Shown one piece after another: positions 35,504 to 47,967 of a stretch of DNA of 64,000 nt; within the stretch, counting starts at the first letter, position 1, and every line of letters begins with the position of its first letter. Source of the DNA: Humulus lupulus (taxonomy: Eukaryota; Streptophyta; Magnoliopsida; Rosales; Cannabaceae). Below the pieces are notes generated by a model. The model was not told the origin of the DNA. It did not search any database and saw nothing but the letters and a program-made list of their open reading frames with translations. Both the position numbers and the translations under genes were made by a program. Location: NCBI RefSeq assembly GCF_963169125.1, contig NC_084802.1, positions 15,686,896 to 15,750,895 on the forward strand, in the 5' to 3' direction.

Positions 35504-38313
35504 TGTAACTCCCATTTACATTACAACAATTATGAAAAATAAGAGAAGATATTTTTATTCATACTTTTGAGTGCATTACAATGCTAACCGAATGCTAGAG
35601 CTATTAAGTAAAGTGGAAGAATAACTAATGAATATGCAACTATAACATTCATGGGCATTTCATTAGTATAATACCCATAGAATGATGCTAAATACAAGCA
35701 AACAATCACTAAAGTTAAGAAAAATAAAGAGAAATTCATGTTTTGATGATGAATTTTATCTAGAAGGTTAAGAGATGAAGAAGTTGTGCAAGTAAATGGT
35801 TGAAGGAACAAGTATTTATAGGACAAAAACTAGTCGTTTATGACCGTTGGTGAATAGTGATCCTGACCGTTGGGGATATAGTTGTTTTCTATTTTGGGAT
35901 TTTAACAATTCTAAGTTGTTGAAGTAACCAACAGGTGGGAATAATTAATTTATGGGTGTTAGAGAAACATTTTCAGAAAAGTTTGTGAGTAAAAAATGTT
36001 AAACTAAGTAATATAAGAAGATTGGGAAATTTTCATTTTTTTACTATTCACCGGGTACTATTCATAGTGGGTCCCACAGTGGGGTCCGCAAGGGTCCCAC
36101 GGTAGGGTCCACATGGTTCTCACAGCGGGGTCCACCCCATGGTTCCCACATGATGATGCAGTAGTGATATAATGATGACTTTAGCAAACCACCATGTTTA
36201 TATTTTGAATATTTTATTATTCCACTATGCTTTATATTTTAAATATTTTATTAACATAGTAACCAAAAATTTTCCTATAAATAGCCCTTCCAAAACTCAT
36301 ATTGAAATCACAAAAAAAACCTCATTTTTCTTTCTCTTACTCTACCCAAAAATCTTCTTAACACCCTTCTAAAGTTCTAAACCTTGAAGATCTAGGCGAA
36401 GTTCTGTCCGAAACGCTAGCCTACGAAAACCTTTTAGGTAAGCTCTTTCCCGAGCCTTTCTTTTCAGTTATTTAGTTATTATATATGTATAGATTATTTT
36501 ACTATGCCATTATAATGCCAAAAGTTATATATAGATTATTTTACTATGCCGTTATAATGCCAAAAGTTATATATAGATTATTTTACTATGCTGTTATAAT
36601 GCCAAAATTTATATATAGATTATTTTACTATGCCGTTATAATGCCAAAAGTTATATATAGATTAGTTATAATGCCAAAATTTATATATAGATTAATTTAC
36701 TATGCCGTTATAATGCCAAAAGTTATATATAGATTATTTTACTATACCGTTATAATACCAAAAGTTATATATAGATTATTTTACTATGTCGTTATAATGC
36801 CAAAAGTTATATATAGATTATTTTACTATGCCATTATAATACCAAAAATTTATATATAGATTATTTTACTATAATGCCAAAATTTATATATGGATTATGT
36901 TACCATGCCATTATAATGCCAAAATTTATATAGATTACTTTACTATGCCATTAAAATGCTAAAATTTATATATGGATTATTTTACCATGTCGTCATATTT
37001 TACAAATGCCAAAATTGAAATATAAACTATTTTTTTTATGTATCTTTATAATACTAAACTTATATAGGCTATGGTCACACTTTGGACTATTTGGACTTTT
37101 ATTATATGACTTTATTCCCTATTATTATGGACTGATACTATGACCTAGACATTTCCGTATAACCATGACCATGACTTTTAGACTGGGATCTTGCCATGGA
37201 CAATTATAGTATGACCATATGCCTGGACATAAAATAAACAATAAAATAATAAGAAAAGAAAAATAGAATAACAACAACTATAAACTAAAATTACATCATG
37301 TAGATTTTATGTAAGTTAATAGTTTGTGTTTTTATCAGGAAGCTAACAATTTCGGTTGTTTATCAAGACGCAAGGTAAGTAGAATCCTCATCTACAATAC
37401 AAGTCTTTTACGTGTCTTATGTGCATTTATATGCTTTATATGTTATCCTGCCATGTTCTTATGCATAAGTTATTTTCAAGAATGTTATATTTATTATGCA
37501 TAAGCACGCTTAATGTTCACAGACGAGTTACTAAAAGCGTTAAAGTAGAGGTGCTGCTTGGGAGACCTAAGTCCCAAATAAGTAAGGAGGGAGATGTACG
37601 TCCCTATATAATGAATGTTTATGAGGGAGAAATTCCCTATTATCATGTTTATGTTCAGGTGGGAATGTGATTCCCTATGTAATGCCGGCAGCAGCATCCT
37701 CTAGGGCCCAAAAGAAAGGAAAGTGAAAGAAAGAAAATACATAGCATGTTGCATGTTTATTTTAATGCATATGAGGTAGTTATTCTACTTACTGAGCCTT
37801 AGCTCATCAGATAATGTTTTGTATTGTAGGTAAGAGGCCCCAAATATAAATTGTTGATGAGTATACGTGGAGCCAACATAACTGTACATATGGGGCTGAC
37901 CTGAAGGGAGTGGAGTTCTGCTATGCTATTTTATAAATAAACGAGAAACTTGACTTTATAACTATATTTCATTAAAAGTATTTTGTGAACTTTATAATTT
38001 ACTTAAAGCTTTAAAAGTATTTCATGAACGTTGTAATTTACATAAAGCTTTCAATTTATCAGTTGGATACATCTTCATTTCTACGTTAAGGTGTAGTAAC
38101 GCCACAAAAATTATTTATAAAAGTATTAAGATTTGTATGTAAGATAAAGTTTTTTATTTAGTTGTGAGTATTGTACGGTTTGAAGTTATGAACATTAGTT
38201 TATGTATTGTTTAATAAAGTTTTTGTAAATTCATAATTTCAGTAGTGTTATATTCAGGTAAAACTTTGTTTTTTACACTATATAAATGTATGTTAAGAAA
38301 GGAGGTCGTTACA
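35504..38313 (+). mobile_element. Solo LTR (2810 bp) nested in the Gypsy 3' LTR
   Basis: TGTAACTCCCATT to GGTCGTTACA, flanked by the perfect duplication AGGGC (35499-35503 and 38314-38318). It is diverged from the other LTRs but keeps counterparts of their two blocks: GCAAGGTAAGTAG (37370-37382) and CTGAGCCTTAGCTCA, then GTAGGTAAGAGG (about 37791-37837). A 42-bp tandem array occupies part of it. No coding region is seen. Being inside the 3' LTR, it is the youngest layer at this site. Confidence 0.93.
36485..37020 (+). repeat. 42-bp tandem repeat array inside the nested solo LTR
   Basis: About a dozen imperfect copies of a 42-bp unit built from TTATATATAGATTATTTTAC and TATGCCGTTATAATGCCAAAA. 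Because 42 is divisible by three, the array yields a repetitive reading frame, which I do not regard as a gene. Confidence 0.9.
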
Positions 38314-38329
38314 AGGGCGTTACAGAAAA

Positions 38330-38437
38330 TTACTCATTTTTATGATTATTTTGCAATTTTTTCAAAAAAAAAAGGTTTAAATAGTGTTAGAGAGTTAATG
38401 TGTTAGTTGAAGAGTTGGGATTGGGAAAAATAGTGGC
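38330..38437. repeat. Host segment X, left copy (remainder)
   Basis: It continues the segment interrupted at 25937 and matches 52746-52868. The match ends at CTTGGG (38437), where Tat-element DNA begins abruptly. Confidence 0.85.
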
Positions 38438-38439
38438 TC

Positions 38440-41400
38440 TTGGGAGATGGCCAGTCCACCTCGGACTGGTCCAACAAAAAATACGACCGCTGGGAGCTCG
38501 TGCCTTTGTCAATAGGCATCCTCCCCCCAAGGAGAGAGGTGAGGCCCCCGCCTCTAGTTTGCCGAAGGAGCCCGCAATCAAGGAACGAGGCCAATGATGA
38601 AGCCTCGAGCTCGGGCTCGGATGATCAAGGTACAGTCATCCTAAGCTCAAAAATGTGGTCCCCCACCTTACTAAAACACAAACCCGATAGGTTAGTATTG
38701 TGCGAGGACGATAGGAACCATTTTTACGTATGGACTTGGGTAGATGAACGGGTTCATAGGTTTGATAGCTGGCTCGGGCAATACAATGCTATGTATAGCC
38801 TGAACGAGGTGTGGAATGGAATAGTCGTCCAATACGGGACCAATGACTATAGGGACCTTTCGAGGTTGACGTCCACATATAGGGAAGGTACTCCCCCCGC
38901 CTCTTCTGAAGATGGGGGAATTTCATGGTCTCCGAGCTCAAGCTCGACGGAGAGTTCCAGTTAGGTTTTTCTCCACTCACCTTTTCATCACTTTGCATAC
39001 TGGTGTGATGTTGAGTTACTTTATATACATTTCTTTCTTTTTTGTTAACTCATACTGCGGTGTGACTGTGTAGGTGAGATGGACTCCTGTAACGACCCAA
39101 ATTTCCTAATAAGGTTTAGGACCTTGATTAGGAGGCCGTGAGGGCCATAATTGATTTATTATGCCATTATATGATTATATGCATGATTATGTGGGTCATA
39201 TTATTATATGATGAAAAAAGCATGCATGGGGTTATATACTCTGTTGGGAGGGTATTTTGGTAATTTGGCTCATTGAGAGCGTAATTGCGTACTTGTGTAT
39301 ATATTGGTAAGCTAATGTTGAGACCACACTATTATGTGGATATATATATATGTGTGTGTGTGATCTGTGACTCGAGACTATCCTAGTGAGCAGATTAGCG
39401 AAAAGTCATGGCGGGGATTTATACCCGGCTCGGGGTGAGCCTGGGGTATAAATGGGAATTTAGTGAGTATACTGGAGTCTATTCTGATATCGAGGAATAT
39501 TATTGGTGATTAATTAGGTATTGGGTAGTAAGCGGTAAATATTAGAGACACTCGAGGAGTTAACGGGAATTGGGGTGAAATGACTAAAATGCCCCTAAGT
39601 GGACTAAAGGGTTTAGAATTAATAGGGAGGGCATTTTGGTCAATTGGCTTTTTAAAGATAGATACTATTGAGGCTTTATGTTAGTGGAGGTGGTAGAATG
39701 TAACAGAAGTCTGAAGAGAAGGAAAAAGAAAGGAAAAGAAAGGAGGGGAAAACATAGAAGTTTTCCTAGAGTCGGTTTGTGGTTTTTCTCACCATTTCTC
39801 TTCATTCTTCTTGGAGCAAAATTCAGAGGAGAGCTAGGTCAATTAAGCCATAAGGTTTCTGAGCTAAGCTTGAAGATTTGGCAAGGGTTTAGCAAGGATA
39901 GGCCATCTACTTGAGGTAAGACCTTGAAGTTTCTTCAGTTCTGGTTTTGGTTTTTAACTAAGGTATCTAAGCTGAGTTGATGAGGAATTCTAGGGAAGTT
40001 GGAGCCAAGAGTTGAGGAGGAGCAGGCTAAGGAAGTCTAGAGGCAACTTGAGGTCGAATTTCCATAAGAGGTACAAGTTCTAAGCTTTTAACTTTGATGT
40101 TTTGATTGATTTCTGCTGAGTTTTGAAGTCTAGAAGTGGCTATGGTGAATTTTGAGATTAGGGATGCATGTGCTTGGGTTTTGAGTATTTGGGATGCTTG
40201 GGATGAGTGGAGTGTGTTAATAAGCTTGTTTTTTAGTTTGGTGAAGGTTTGGAGAAGTTTTGGTTAAGTTTGGTTCGAGAAAATCGCAGGAGGGAAAACT
40301 GGGGTATTGCCTCGCTACAGCGCTAGCCTTTGGGCGCTGTAGCGCTAGGCCAAGCTTTCTGGGGGAATTTGGTTCTGCTTGTAGCACTGTAGCGTCCTCC
40401 TAAGAGCGCTGTAGTGCTGCCCTATTTCCAGAAAGGGATTTTAGGGTTATTTGCAAGGGTTTTTGACCAAGGGTTTGGGGTTTGGTTCCACCACCTTGTT
40501 TGGTGGAACTAGGACTTCCCGGGGGCTCGGGATTGGTCCCGAGGCTAGGTTTTGGACTTGAGGTTTGGTGATGACTTTGACCTATGATTGTGTTTAGGTG
40601 AGCGCTAGGGCTCGAGAGGGGTCGTGCTCAAGGAGTCAAGTGATCAAAGCTAGCGAATTGAAAGGTAAGAAAGCTGCACCTGATTATGTGGCTAGGTTGG
40701 GACTAAGTGTTCCCTATGTTTGTATGCATTGTTATGTGAATGTGATTAACCATGTGGACACGATGGGACTAAGAGCTCCCTACATTTGTATATCATGTCA
40801 TGAGGTGGTATTATTATGCCATGGAACATGTGATAACCGGCCTAAGAGTGTCGGAATCAATATTTGCGCACAGGGCGCGGCTCGGCCACTGGTAGCCAAG
40901 GCAGCTTATTTATCACTGAGCTCGGTTAAGCTGGCTGGAGTCAGTGAATATTACACTGGGGGCGGCCCAAGAGAGCTGAAGACAGTGTGTTAAATAGAGG
41001 GTGCGACTAAGGGCGCTGACCCTGAATATTATTTGATGGATGTGATAAACTGTTGATTATGATCGTGAATATTGTGTTATGAACATGGTTTGTTGGCTGT
41101 CTGGATGACAAACTGTTAATCTATTGTGTGTTATCACTGATTGGATAAATGCTATGAAATGCTGAATTCCTGGTTGTGCATTGTGGGATATTTGATAAAT
41201 GATGTTGATCTTGCTATGTTATCATGCTTTCTTGCTGGGCCTCGGCTCACGGGTGCTACGTGGTGCAGGTAAAGGCAAGGGTAGGCTGAGTTAACCATGA
41301 GTTGGAAAGCTCTGGGGGCGAGGTGTACATTGCCAGCTGCTCGGCTGCCACGGTCGAGGAATTGTACAGGGACAGAAACCTAAAATGTATATTTTGACAT

Positions 41401-42788
41401 TAGAGTGGCTTGAATTATTTGTAACTCTTGGAATTTGTGGTAACTAAGACGTTTAAACCATGTTTTGAGTTTCCATGTGTTAAACTGTCATTTTTAATGA
41501 AAATAGCCTGTTTGTGACCAAAATCTTTTATTCCTAATCTGTTGATGACATTGAATACACACTTTGTTTAAATGACTTAGTTAGCAAGTATTGCACTATT
41601 TTAAACACACAGTGTAATGGTCTTGGTTATCCAGGGCGTTACAACTCCGATCTCGACAATATTCTCGAGAGTGGCGGTGCCAAGAGGAGCAAGCGCCCCA
41701 GGGGTTCGCAAAAGATTGACCGACCTGCCAAGGTCCTTAAGAGGACCGAAAAGACACCTCCTCCACCAGCTCCACCCGCCACGAGCTCCGCCGTGGTGCC
41801 GACTCCGCAGGTCGGGCCTTCTACTACGGTCGAGCCCCAACCGACGCTCGGTCCACCTCCCAAAAAACCTTCTGCTTCCCTAACTCACAAGTTGTCAGTT
41901 TCTACTCACGTTGAGGAGTATGCAATTGACAATGCTACTGGGTCCCATGGGGCTACGCTGGGCTCGAACGTCTTGTCCCGAGTGGGCCAGAGCTTTAGCA
42001 GTTTTGATGCTCCTCACTGGCAATTTTTGAACGATGCCCGAGACTGCAACACACTCTACGAGAAGAGTGTCGAGTTTGCCGCCGCAGTAACCTTTCTTTT
42101 CTCGCCATTAACTATATTTATAGACGGTTCATATGCTAACGTTGATTTCTGTGTATGCCAGACTCTTACCATTTCTTCCTAGCTCAACTATAGACTAAAT
42201 AACGAGGTCCATTCGAGCAAATCCTACGCTCAGGAGGCCAAGGATCATCAGCTCAAGCTGAGTGATGAACTGAGGGCAACAAAGGCAAAGCTTGAGGCAG
42301 GAGCCGAGGAGCTTAACGCCAAAACATCCGAGCTTGAGAAGCAGAATGCTAGGCTCATGGAGCTTGAGAAGGAGAACGCTAAGATCATGGAGCTTGAGAA
42401 GGAGAACGCTCGGCTCAAGGAGGCCAATAAAAAGCTCGAAGAAAACAAATCCGCCACTTTTGATATAATTGAGGGTGAAAAGGCTCGCCTCCTTGCCAAG
42501 TACAAAGAGAAGAAGGACCAGGCGGTTGATCTGGCTATGTACAGAATATGGGCCAATAATGACGACCTCGATACTAGCTTCCTAGGTGCTCTTGAGGCAA
42601 AGCTCCTAAATAAGTGGAATGCTCAGCTTGAGGCGGAGGAGGCCGCTCGGGAGGCCGCTCAGAAGGTTGCTCAGAAGGATAGTCATGCTATTCGTCCTGA
42701 GGAGTCTAGTGCTGCTAGTGCTGAGAAGGCTAAGGAGACTGCTCCTTCTCGAATCTCATCTCGGGGCTGTGTCCCTTTATTTTTGTAA
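38440..42788 (+). pseudogene. Opposite-strand accessory gene of the Tat element (putative gypsy-type transposon protein), split by a solo LTR
   Basis: Exons run against the retroelement's main coding strand. The first part (38440-38960) has PDRLVLCEDDRNHFYVWTWVDER and ends in an acidic Ser/Pro stretch. After a probable intron (AG at 39072-39073), the next exon begins at 39074, is broken by the solo LTR, resumes at 41644 (basic, Pro-rich) and runs to 42086. An intron 42087-42182 precedes the last exon (42183-42788), a long coiled coil with repeated ELEKENA units. This resembles the Pfam family of putative gypsy-type transposon proteins encoded antisense in Grande/Cinful-type elements; its role is unknown. 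The 5' part is missing because the element is cut at 38438. Confidence 0.75.
39088..41643 (+). mobile_element. Solo Gypsy LTR (2556 bp) in the Tat accessory gene
   Basis: TGTAACGACCC to GGGCGTTACA, flanked by the perfect duplication ACTCC (39083-39087 and 41644-41648). It carries AAAGGTAAGAAAGCTGCACC (about 40661) and TTGCTGGGCCTCGGCTCACG, then GTGCAGGTAAAGGCAAG (about 41233-41280). In place of GCCGCGGC it has CAGCGCTAGC and GTAGCGCTAG words at about 40318-40355. Short frames inside it are not genes. Confidence 0.95.
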
Positions 42789-43610
42789 TTGTTTTACTTT
42801 ATGCCCGTAGGGCTGATACAATTTCTTTTTCTTCTCTTTTAATATATATGCATTACATTTCTTGATTCGAGATATTTTGCACATTTTATATTAAAGAATC
42901 GCGTATGTTTGTTTATTCGCACAAACATAATTTGGATTTAGGCTCAAGGCTCAATGCATTCATGCACAGTTTGCTTGAATTATCTACTTCCGATCTCATT
43001 ATTCGTCAAGGTCGGATATTACTTTAACCATGAACCCGAAAGTACTTGTATGATGTGTAATGCAAACGGTTTAGTTATATCTTATTTTTTAGTTACTTTT
43101 TCTCGTCCTCGGTTATTTCTCCGAGGTTATGAGTTCGAAACTATTATTTTACAAGATACTCCAGCCTTGATCTCGACTTAACTCGAAGTGGGTTTATGTT
43201 CCAACTTATCGTCGATTAGTTTTAGCTGGTTTGCTCCAAACCTGGTAAGGTCGTGTTTGGTTTGTACTCCATACACTTATCTTTTTAATCTAGTTTGCAT
43301 ATTTAGTTACATCCAAACATTTTTATCTTTTGATAATTTGGTTACGTCCAAACTATCTAAGCTCGTGCATTTGGTTACATCTAAACACTTGTATGTATTT
43401 TGTATATCTTAATTTATTTTTCAAGCTGGTGGTATTTATATATATACCAATGATGCCCCCTTAATATCCTATGAATGTGACCATAGGTTATTAGATTAAG
43501 AGAGATTGCAAAAATAAATCATGTCAGACGAAATAACTCTTTATTTGATAAAATCCAAAAGTAGGCAAAACAGTACAAATAGACAAGCATGGTTACAAGC
43601 AACATCCGTC
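42789..43610. other. Spacer between the Tat accessory gene and pol
   Basis: This would hold the 3' ends of both convergent transcripts. No reading frame or LTR boundary was recognised. Confidence 0.5.
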
Positions 43611-46310
43611 TTATACTATTGATAGTAAGGTCTTAGGTGTTCGACATTCCATGCTCGCGGTATTAGGCTCCCATCCTATCTCGCTAGCTTGTAGACACCG
43701 GATCAGATGATTGACTCTATCTGGTAGGGTCCTTCCCAATTCGGTCCGAGCACGCCAGCTGCTGGATCTTACGTTGCCAAAAATACACGCCTTAGCACCA
43801 AATCTCCCACACTGAATTTTCGATCTCAAACCCTCTTGTTGAAGTACATGGTAGCTCGTTGTTGGTAAGCAGCGTTTCTCAGCTGAGCTTCGTTTCTTCT
43901 TTCTTCTATCAGGTCTAAGGTTTCTTCGAGCTGAGTGTGGTTCGAGCTTTGATCATAAGCGTGGGTTTGAATTGTAGGAATTTCGACCTCAACAGGCAAC
44001 ATAGCCTCGCAACCGTACGCCAGAGAGAACGAGGTATGTCTTGTTGATGTTCGGGCTGTGGTCCTATATCCCCATAGGACTTGGGGCAATTCTTCGGGCC
44101 ATCGTCCTTTTGCTTCCTCCAATTTTTTCTTTAGCGAACTCTTGAGAGTTTTGTTTACAGTTTCGACCGGCCATTCGCCTGGGGATGAGCTACTAACGAA
44201 AAACTCTTTATTATTCCATTTTTCTCGCAAAAGTTGGTGAACAAGTCGCTATCGAACTGGGTTCCGTTGTTGAATACAATTTTACTCGGCATCCCATATC
44301 GGCATACAATGTTCTTTACCACGAAATCAAGGACTTTCTTGGAGGTTATTGTTTCTAACGGTTCAGCTTCTGTCCACTTCGTGAAGTAGTCTATGGCAAC
44401 TACAACATACTTCACTCTGCCCTTGCCAGTTGGGAGAGAGCCTATGAGGTCGATTCCCCATACTGCAAATGGCCATGGGGAAGTTATCATGGTCAGCTCG
44501 GATGGTGGAGCTCGAGGAATCGTGGCGAACCGTTGGCACTTATCACACTTCTTTACGTATTCGAAAGAATCCGATTTGATGGTAGGCCAGAAATAACCTT
44601 GGCATATGATTTTCTTGGACAGGCTATGCCCCCCAGTATGGTCTCCACAGAACCCTTCATGAATTTCTTCAATGATCTTCTTGGCCTCGGGTGGAGTCAC
44701 ACACCGAAGTAATGGCATGGAATATCCCCTTTTATACAGCTTTCCATCCAAAATGGTGTAACGGGGAATTTGATACATTAACTTTCGAGCCTGGTTCCGA
44801 TCTTTCAGAAGGACGCCGGTCTCGAGGTATTCAACTATCGGGGTCATCCAGGTGGGCTCGGAATCAATCATACACACGTCTTCCTGCTCCGGCTCATTAA
44901 TGTTAGGTGCCGAGAGGTGTTCTATTGGCACAACGTTTAGCTCATCATTCTTGGTGGAAGTAGCGAGCCGAGCTAAGGCATCTGCATTCGAGTTTTGCTC
45001 TCGAGGAACCTGTTCGATCGCATAAAACTCGAAATGCTCCAATGCGGACTTTGCTTTTTCTAAGTAAGTTGCCATTTTCGTGCCGCGAGCCTGATATTCT
45101 CCCAAAATTTGGTTAACCACAAGCTGAGAGTCGCTGTAGCAATGTATTGCTTTAGCTTTGAGTTCTTTGGCTATACGGAGTCCCGCTAGTAAAGCCTCGT
45201 ATTCAGCCTCGTTATTCAATGCATTGAAGTCAAATCTTAAGGCAGAATGAAATCTGCTTCCAGCGGGAGTAATCAAAATGACCCCTGCCCCCGATCCATT
45301 CTCATTAGATGACCCATCGATGTAAAGTTTCCACAGCTCGTGGGCCGGGGTTATAACTTCATCGTTGGTTATGCCAGTACATTCCACTATAAAGTCTGCC
45401 AAGGCCTGTGCCCTAATGGTCGTCCTTGGGTGGTAGGTGATCTCGAATTGCCTGAGTTCAACCGCCCATTTAAGAAGTCGACCTGAAGCTTCTGGCTTAG
45501 ACAAGACTTGCCTCAGTGGTTGATCAGTTAATACATGGATGGGGTGCACCTGAAAGTAGGGTCGAAGTTTTCGAGATTAATGAATTAAGCTGAGAGCTAG
45601 CTTTTCCATCGAGGGGTATCTCGACTCTGCCCCCAGTAATCTTTTACTGATATAATATACGGGCCTCTGTACCTTTTCTTCCTCTCGCACGAGCACTGCA
45701 CTTATTGCGTGTTCGGTAGTGGCAAGATATAATTATAGCACTTCTCCTGTAATTGGTTTTGATAATATGGGGGGTTCTGCGAGGTGCTTTTTAAGCTCCT
45801 AGAAGGCCAGCTCACACTCTTCCGTCCATTCAAATTTCTTGCCTCCCCTCAATAGGTTGAAAAACGGAAGACAACGGTCTGTAGATTTCGAGATAAACCT
45901 ACTTAGCGCTGCCATCCTGCCGGCCAAACTTTGGACATCTTTGTGTCTTCCAGGTGAGGGCATTTCGATCAGGGCCTGGATCTTGTCTGGGTTGGCTTCT
46001 ATCCCACGAGCATTTACAATGAAACCCAGGAATTTTCTGGACGATACCCCAAAGGAGCATTTCTGAGGGTTAAGCTTCATGTTATACTTCCGGAGCACGG
46101 CAAAACACTCTTCGAGGTCATCAACATGGTTATCGTTAAGTTGAGACTTGACTAGCATGTCATCAACATAAACTTCCATGTTGTTCCCTATTTGCTCCGA
46201 AAACATCATGTTCACGAGCCGCTGGTATGTGGCCCCAGCATTTTTGAGCTCGAATGGCATGACGTTGTAACAATATAGTCATTTGTCTGTTATAAAACTC
46301 ATATGTTCCT
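43611..46310 (-). pseudogene. Tat-like pol: partial RT, RNase H, second RNase H, integrase
   Basis: RT begins mid-domain (SFITDK, then MPFELKNAGATYQRLVN) and keeps NMEVYVDDMLVKS. A degraded RT-linked RNase H spans about 45550-45800. The additional RNase H (LYIDGSSNENGSGAGVIL, CYSDSQLVVNQ, NADALARLA) lies at about 45340-44940. Integrase follows with CDKCQ, WGIDLIG and VFNNGTQFD, where the second catalytic Asp (usual SDNG) reads Asn, and HPQANG. The frame shifts near 44200 and again near 43828; the C-terminal end (GRTLPDRVNHLIR...) is in another frame. A TGA interrupts DKGLYCY at about 46288. The element is dead. Second RNase H domains are established for Tat/Ogre elements. Confidence 0.9.
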
Positions 46311-47854
46311 GGCATTACTCCAGCCTGGACAACCATTAGATGACCGATGTCATCCACATTTCGAGCCCGGGCAACTTCCAAGTTAAACCTCATAAGGTAA
46401 CTTTTTAATGTCTCGCCTGGTTGCTATCGAATGTTAGTCAGAGTTGATGCCTCAGGTCTTACCCTCATCATGGCTCTGAACTGCTTCTTGAAGTCCTTTG
46501 ATAGCTGATCCCAATAAGTGATTGAGTGTCTTTTATATTTCTCGAACCAGCTCTTGGCTGCTCCCGTAAATGATGCTGGAAATAACATACACCTGAGCTC
46601 GTAACCCACGTTACTTGCTCTCATTATGGTATTGAATGTACTTAGATGACTGTACGGGTCAGACTTTCCCTCAAAAGTTGGGACATGAGGGATCTGAAAT
46701 CCCTGAGGAAACGGAGTATTGGAAATATGGGGAGCGAACGGTTTGAGCTCCTCGTCAAAATCCTCATGCTGACCTCGACCTTGCTCATTTTGCAAAAGTC
46801 TGAAGGCCTTCTCCAACTGATCAATTCTTTCCTGGACCAGGTCCGCGAGGGGTCTCACCTGAAATTGGATGTCATTGATCACAATTCTAGGCTCGCGCCT
46901 CTGCAAGGGATCTTTACACCCATTTAGGCGATCCCTCAGGTCCGGGTTTGTCGGGTTAACATTACCCCGATTCTGATTTAAGTGTTCCCGCAGGTCAGAG
47001 CGATTCCTGCGGCTCCCAGTATTCTTTCGACCTCGATCATACATATTGATCGATCTAGTATCTCCTGAGTCGTCACTGGTAAGACTCGTTGCATGATTAT
47101 TTCGAGACGGATCTCTTTCATGCTGCCTTGTCTCCGCAGTGTGAGACTGGGACATTTGACTTCTTGTAGATTAGGCGCCTCTTCACTCCCTGAAGGCTTC
47201 TCTGTTCCCTTGCCTCCTTCCCACACATCTTTCCTCATCATCACGAGCTGGTTGAGCATTCTTGCGAGGCGGTGAAGGGTATCTTATAGGTGATGGCGGG
47301 AAGCGTATGGGTGAAGGTGGCTGCCACCCATTTTGAGGCCTAGATGGCCCGGAGTTTGCTCGAGACGGGTCGGTTGCATTCTGCGGGTTACCAGGGATTT
47401 GAGTCCGGGCCTCTGTAGGGGCTCGGTTATTCCCAGTTCCCGCTGGTACCTCCGCAGTTGAATTAACCGGAGCCCTAGCTCGGGTACTTCTCTGGGGTCT
47501 CGAGGGAGAGGATGGCTCTGCTGGTGCCGGAGGTTGCTCTGGCCTCCTTGTGGCAGCATTTTTTCGTGGACGCCCACGAGGCCTGCGGGGAGGAACATGC
47601 ACATCCCTCGGAGGAGGGGCTTGGTTTTCACGCGGCGGTGGGGGCTGAGCCGCCTGAGCCTCTGTGGCTAACCTAGCCAACTCCTCATTCCGCTTATTGG
47701 CTTCAGCCAATTGTTGTTTCAGCTGCCGGTTTTCAAGTTCCACAATGGGAACATACCATTCAAGATTGTAATACATATCCTCATCCCTTGGAGGTGTTGG
47801 TGGGCCCCGAGAATCGGAGGACTCGCCTCTCTCTTCAATATCTGGGTTTACCAT
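46311..47854 (-). pseudogene. Tat-like gag
   Basis: The frame starts at ATG 47854 and has a Gln/Glu-rich coiled coil (NRQLKQQLAEANKRNEELA), a Pro/Arg-rich region and the retrotransposon gag domain (FASFTGAAKSWFEKY-like, here PASFTGAAKSWFEKYKRHS; QLSKDFKKQF). Stops occur in frame at about 47185-47183, 47173-47171 and at 46426-46424, where a TAG precedes QPGETLKSYLMRFNLE. Right after VVQAGVMPG the sequence jumps to reverse transcriptase (about 46310), so the rest of gag, the protease and the first part of RT are deleted. Confidence 0.87.
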
Positions 47855-47946
47855 TGGCTACTTCCCTGGGCGTCTTGGATAGTTTTCTTCGGGAATGTTT
47901 TGATCGTTTGCAGCCATAACTTGTTTAGGGATCGCACTGCTTAAGG

Positions 47947-47964
47947 CTCTCAATGAAAGCACCA
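47947..47964 (-). promoter_or_regulatory. Primer-binding site of the Tat element
   Basis: The minus strand reads TGGTGCTTTCATTGAGAG directly after the LTR end (CGTCAACA plus GTT). This differs from the tRNA-Met type used by the other elements here and is typical of Tat-like plant elements. Confidence 0.75.
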
Positions 47965-47967
47965 AAC

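Larger units (their letters stand above)
25938..38324 (+). mobile_element. Full-length chromodomain Gypsy retrotransposon with a nested solo LTR in its 3' LTR
   Basis: The 5' LTR is 25938-28221 (2284 bp). The interior has a primer-binding site, gag-pol and a polypurine tract. The 3' LTR starts at 33226 and, after removing the 2815-bp insertion with its duplicated AGGGC, is also 2284 bp, ending at 38324. The 5-bp target duplication GAAAA is perfect (25933-25937 and 38325-38329). The unoccupied site survives at about 52741-52750 in the second copy of the host segment. The two LTRs differ at roughly 2 percent of sites by eye, pointing to a fairly recent insertion. Confidence 0.96.

Noticed and set aside
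36485..36859. Reading frame with a 14-residue repeat (VIYRLFYYA...)
   Set aside because: It arises from a 42-bp noncoding tandem array inside a solo LTR.
41601..41883. Frames across the right edge of the solo LTR at 41.6 kb
   Set aside because: They cross the LTR boundary and its target duplication, so they are chimeric; only the accessory-gene frame beyond 41644 is supported.
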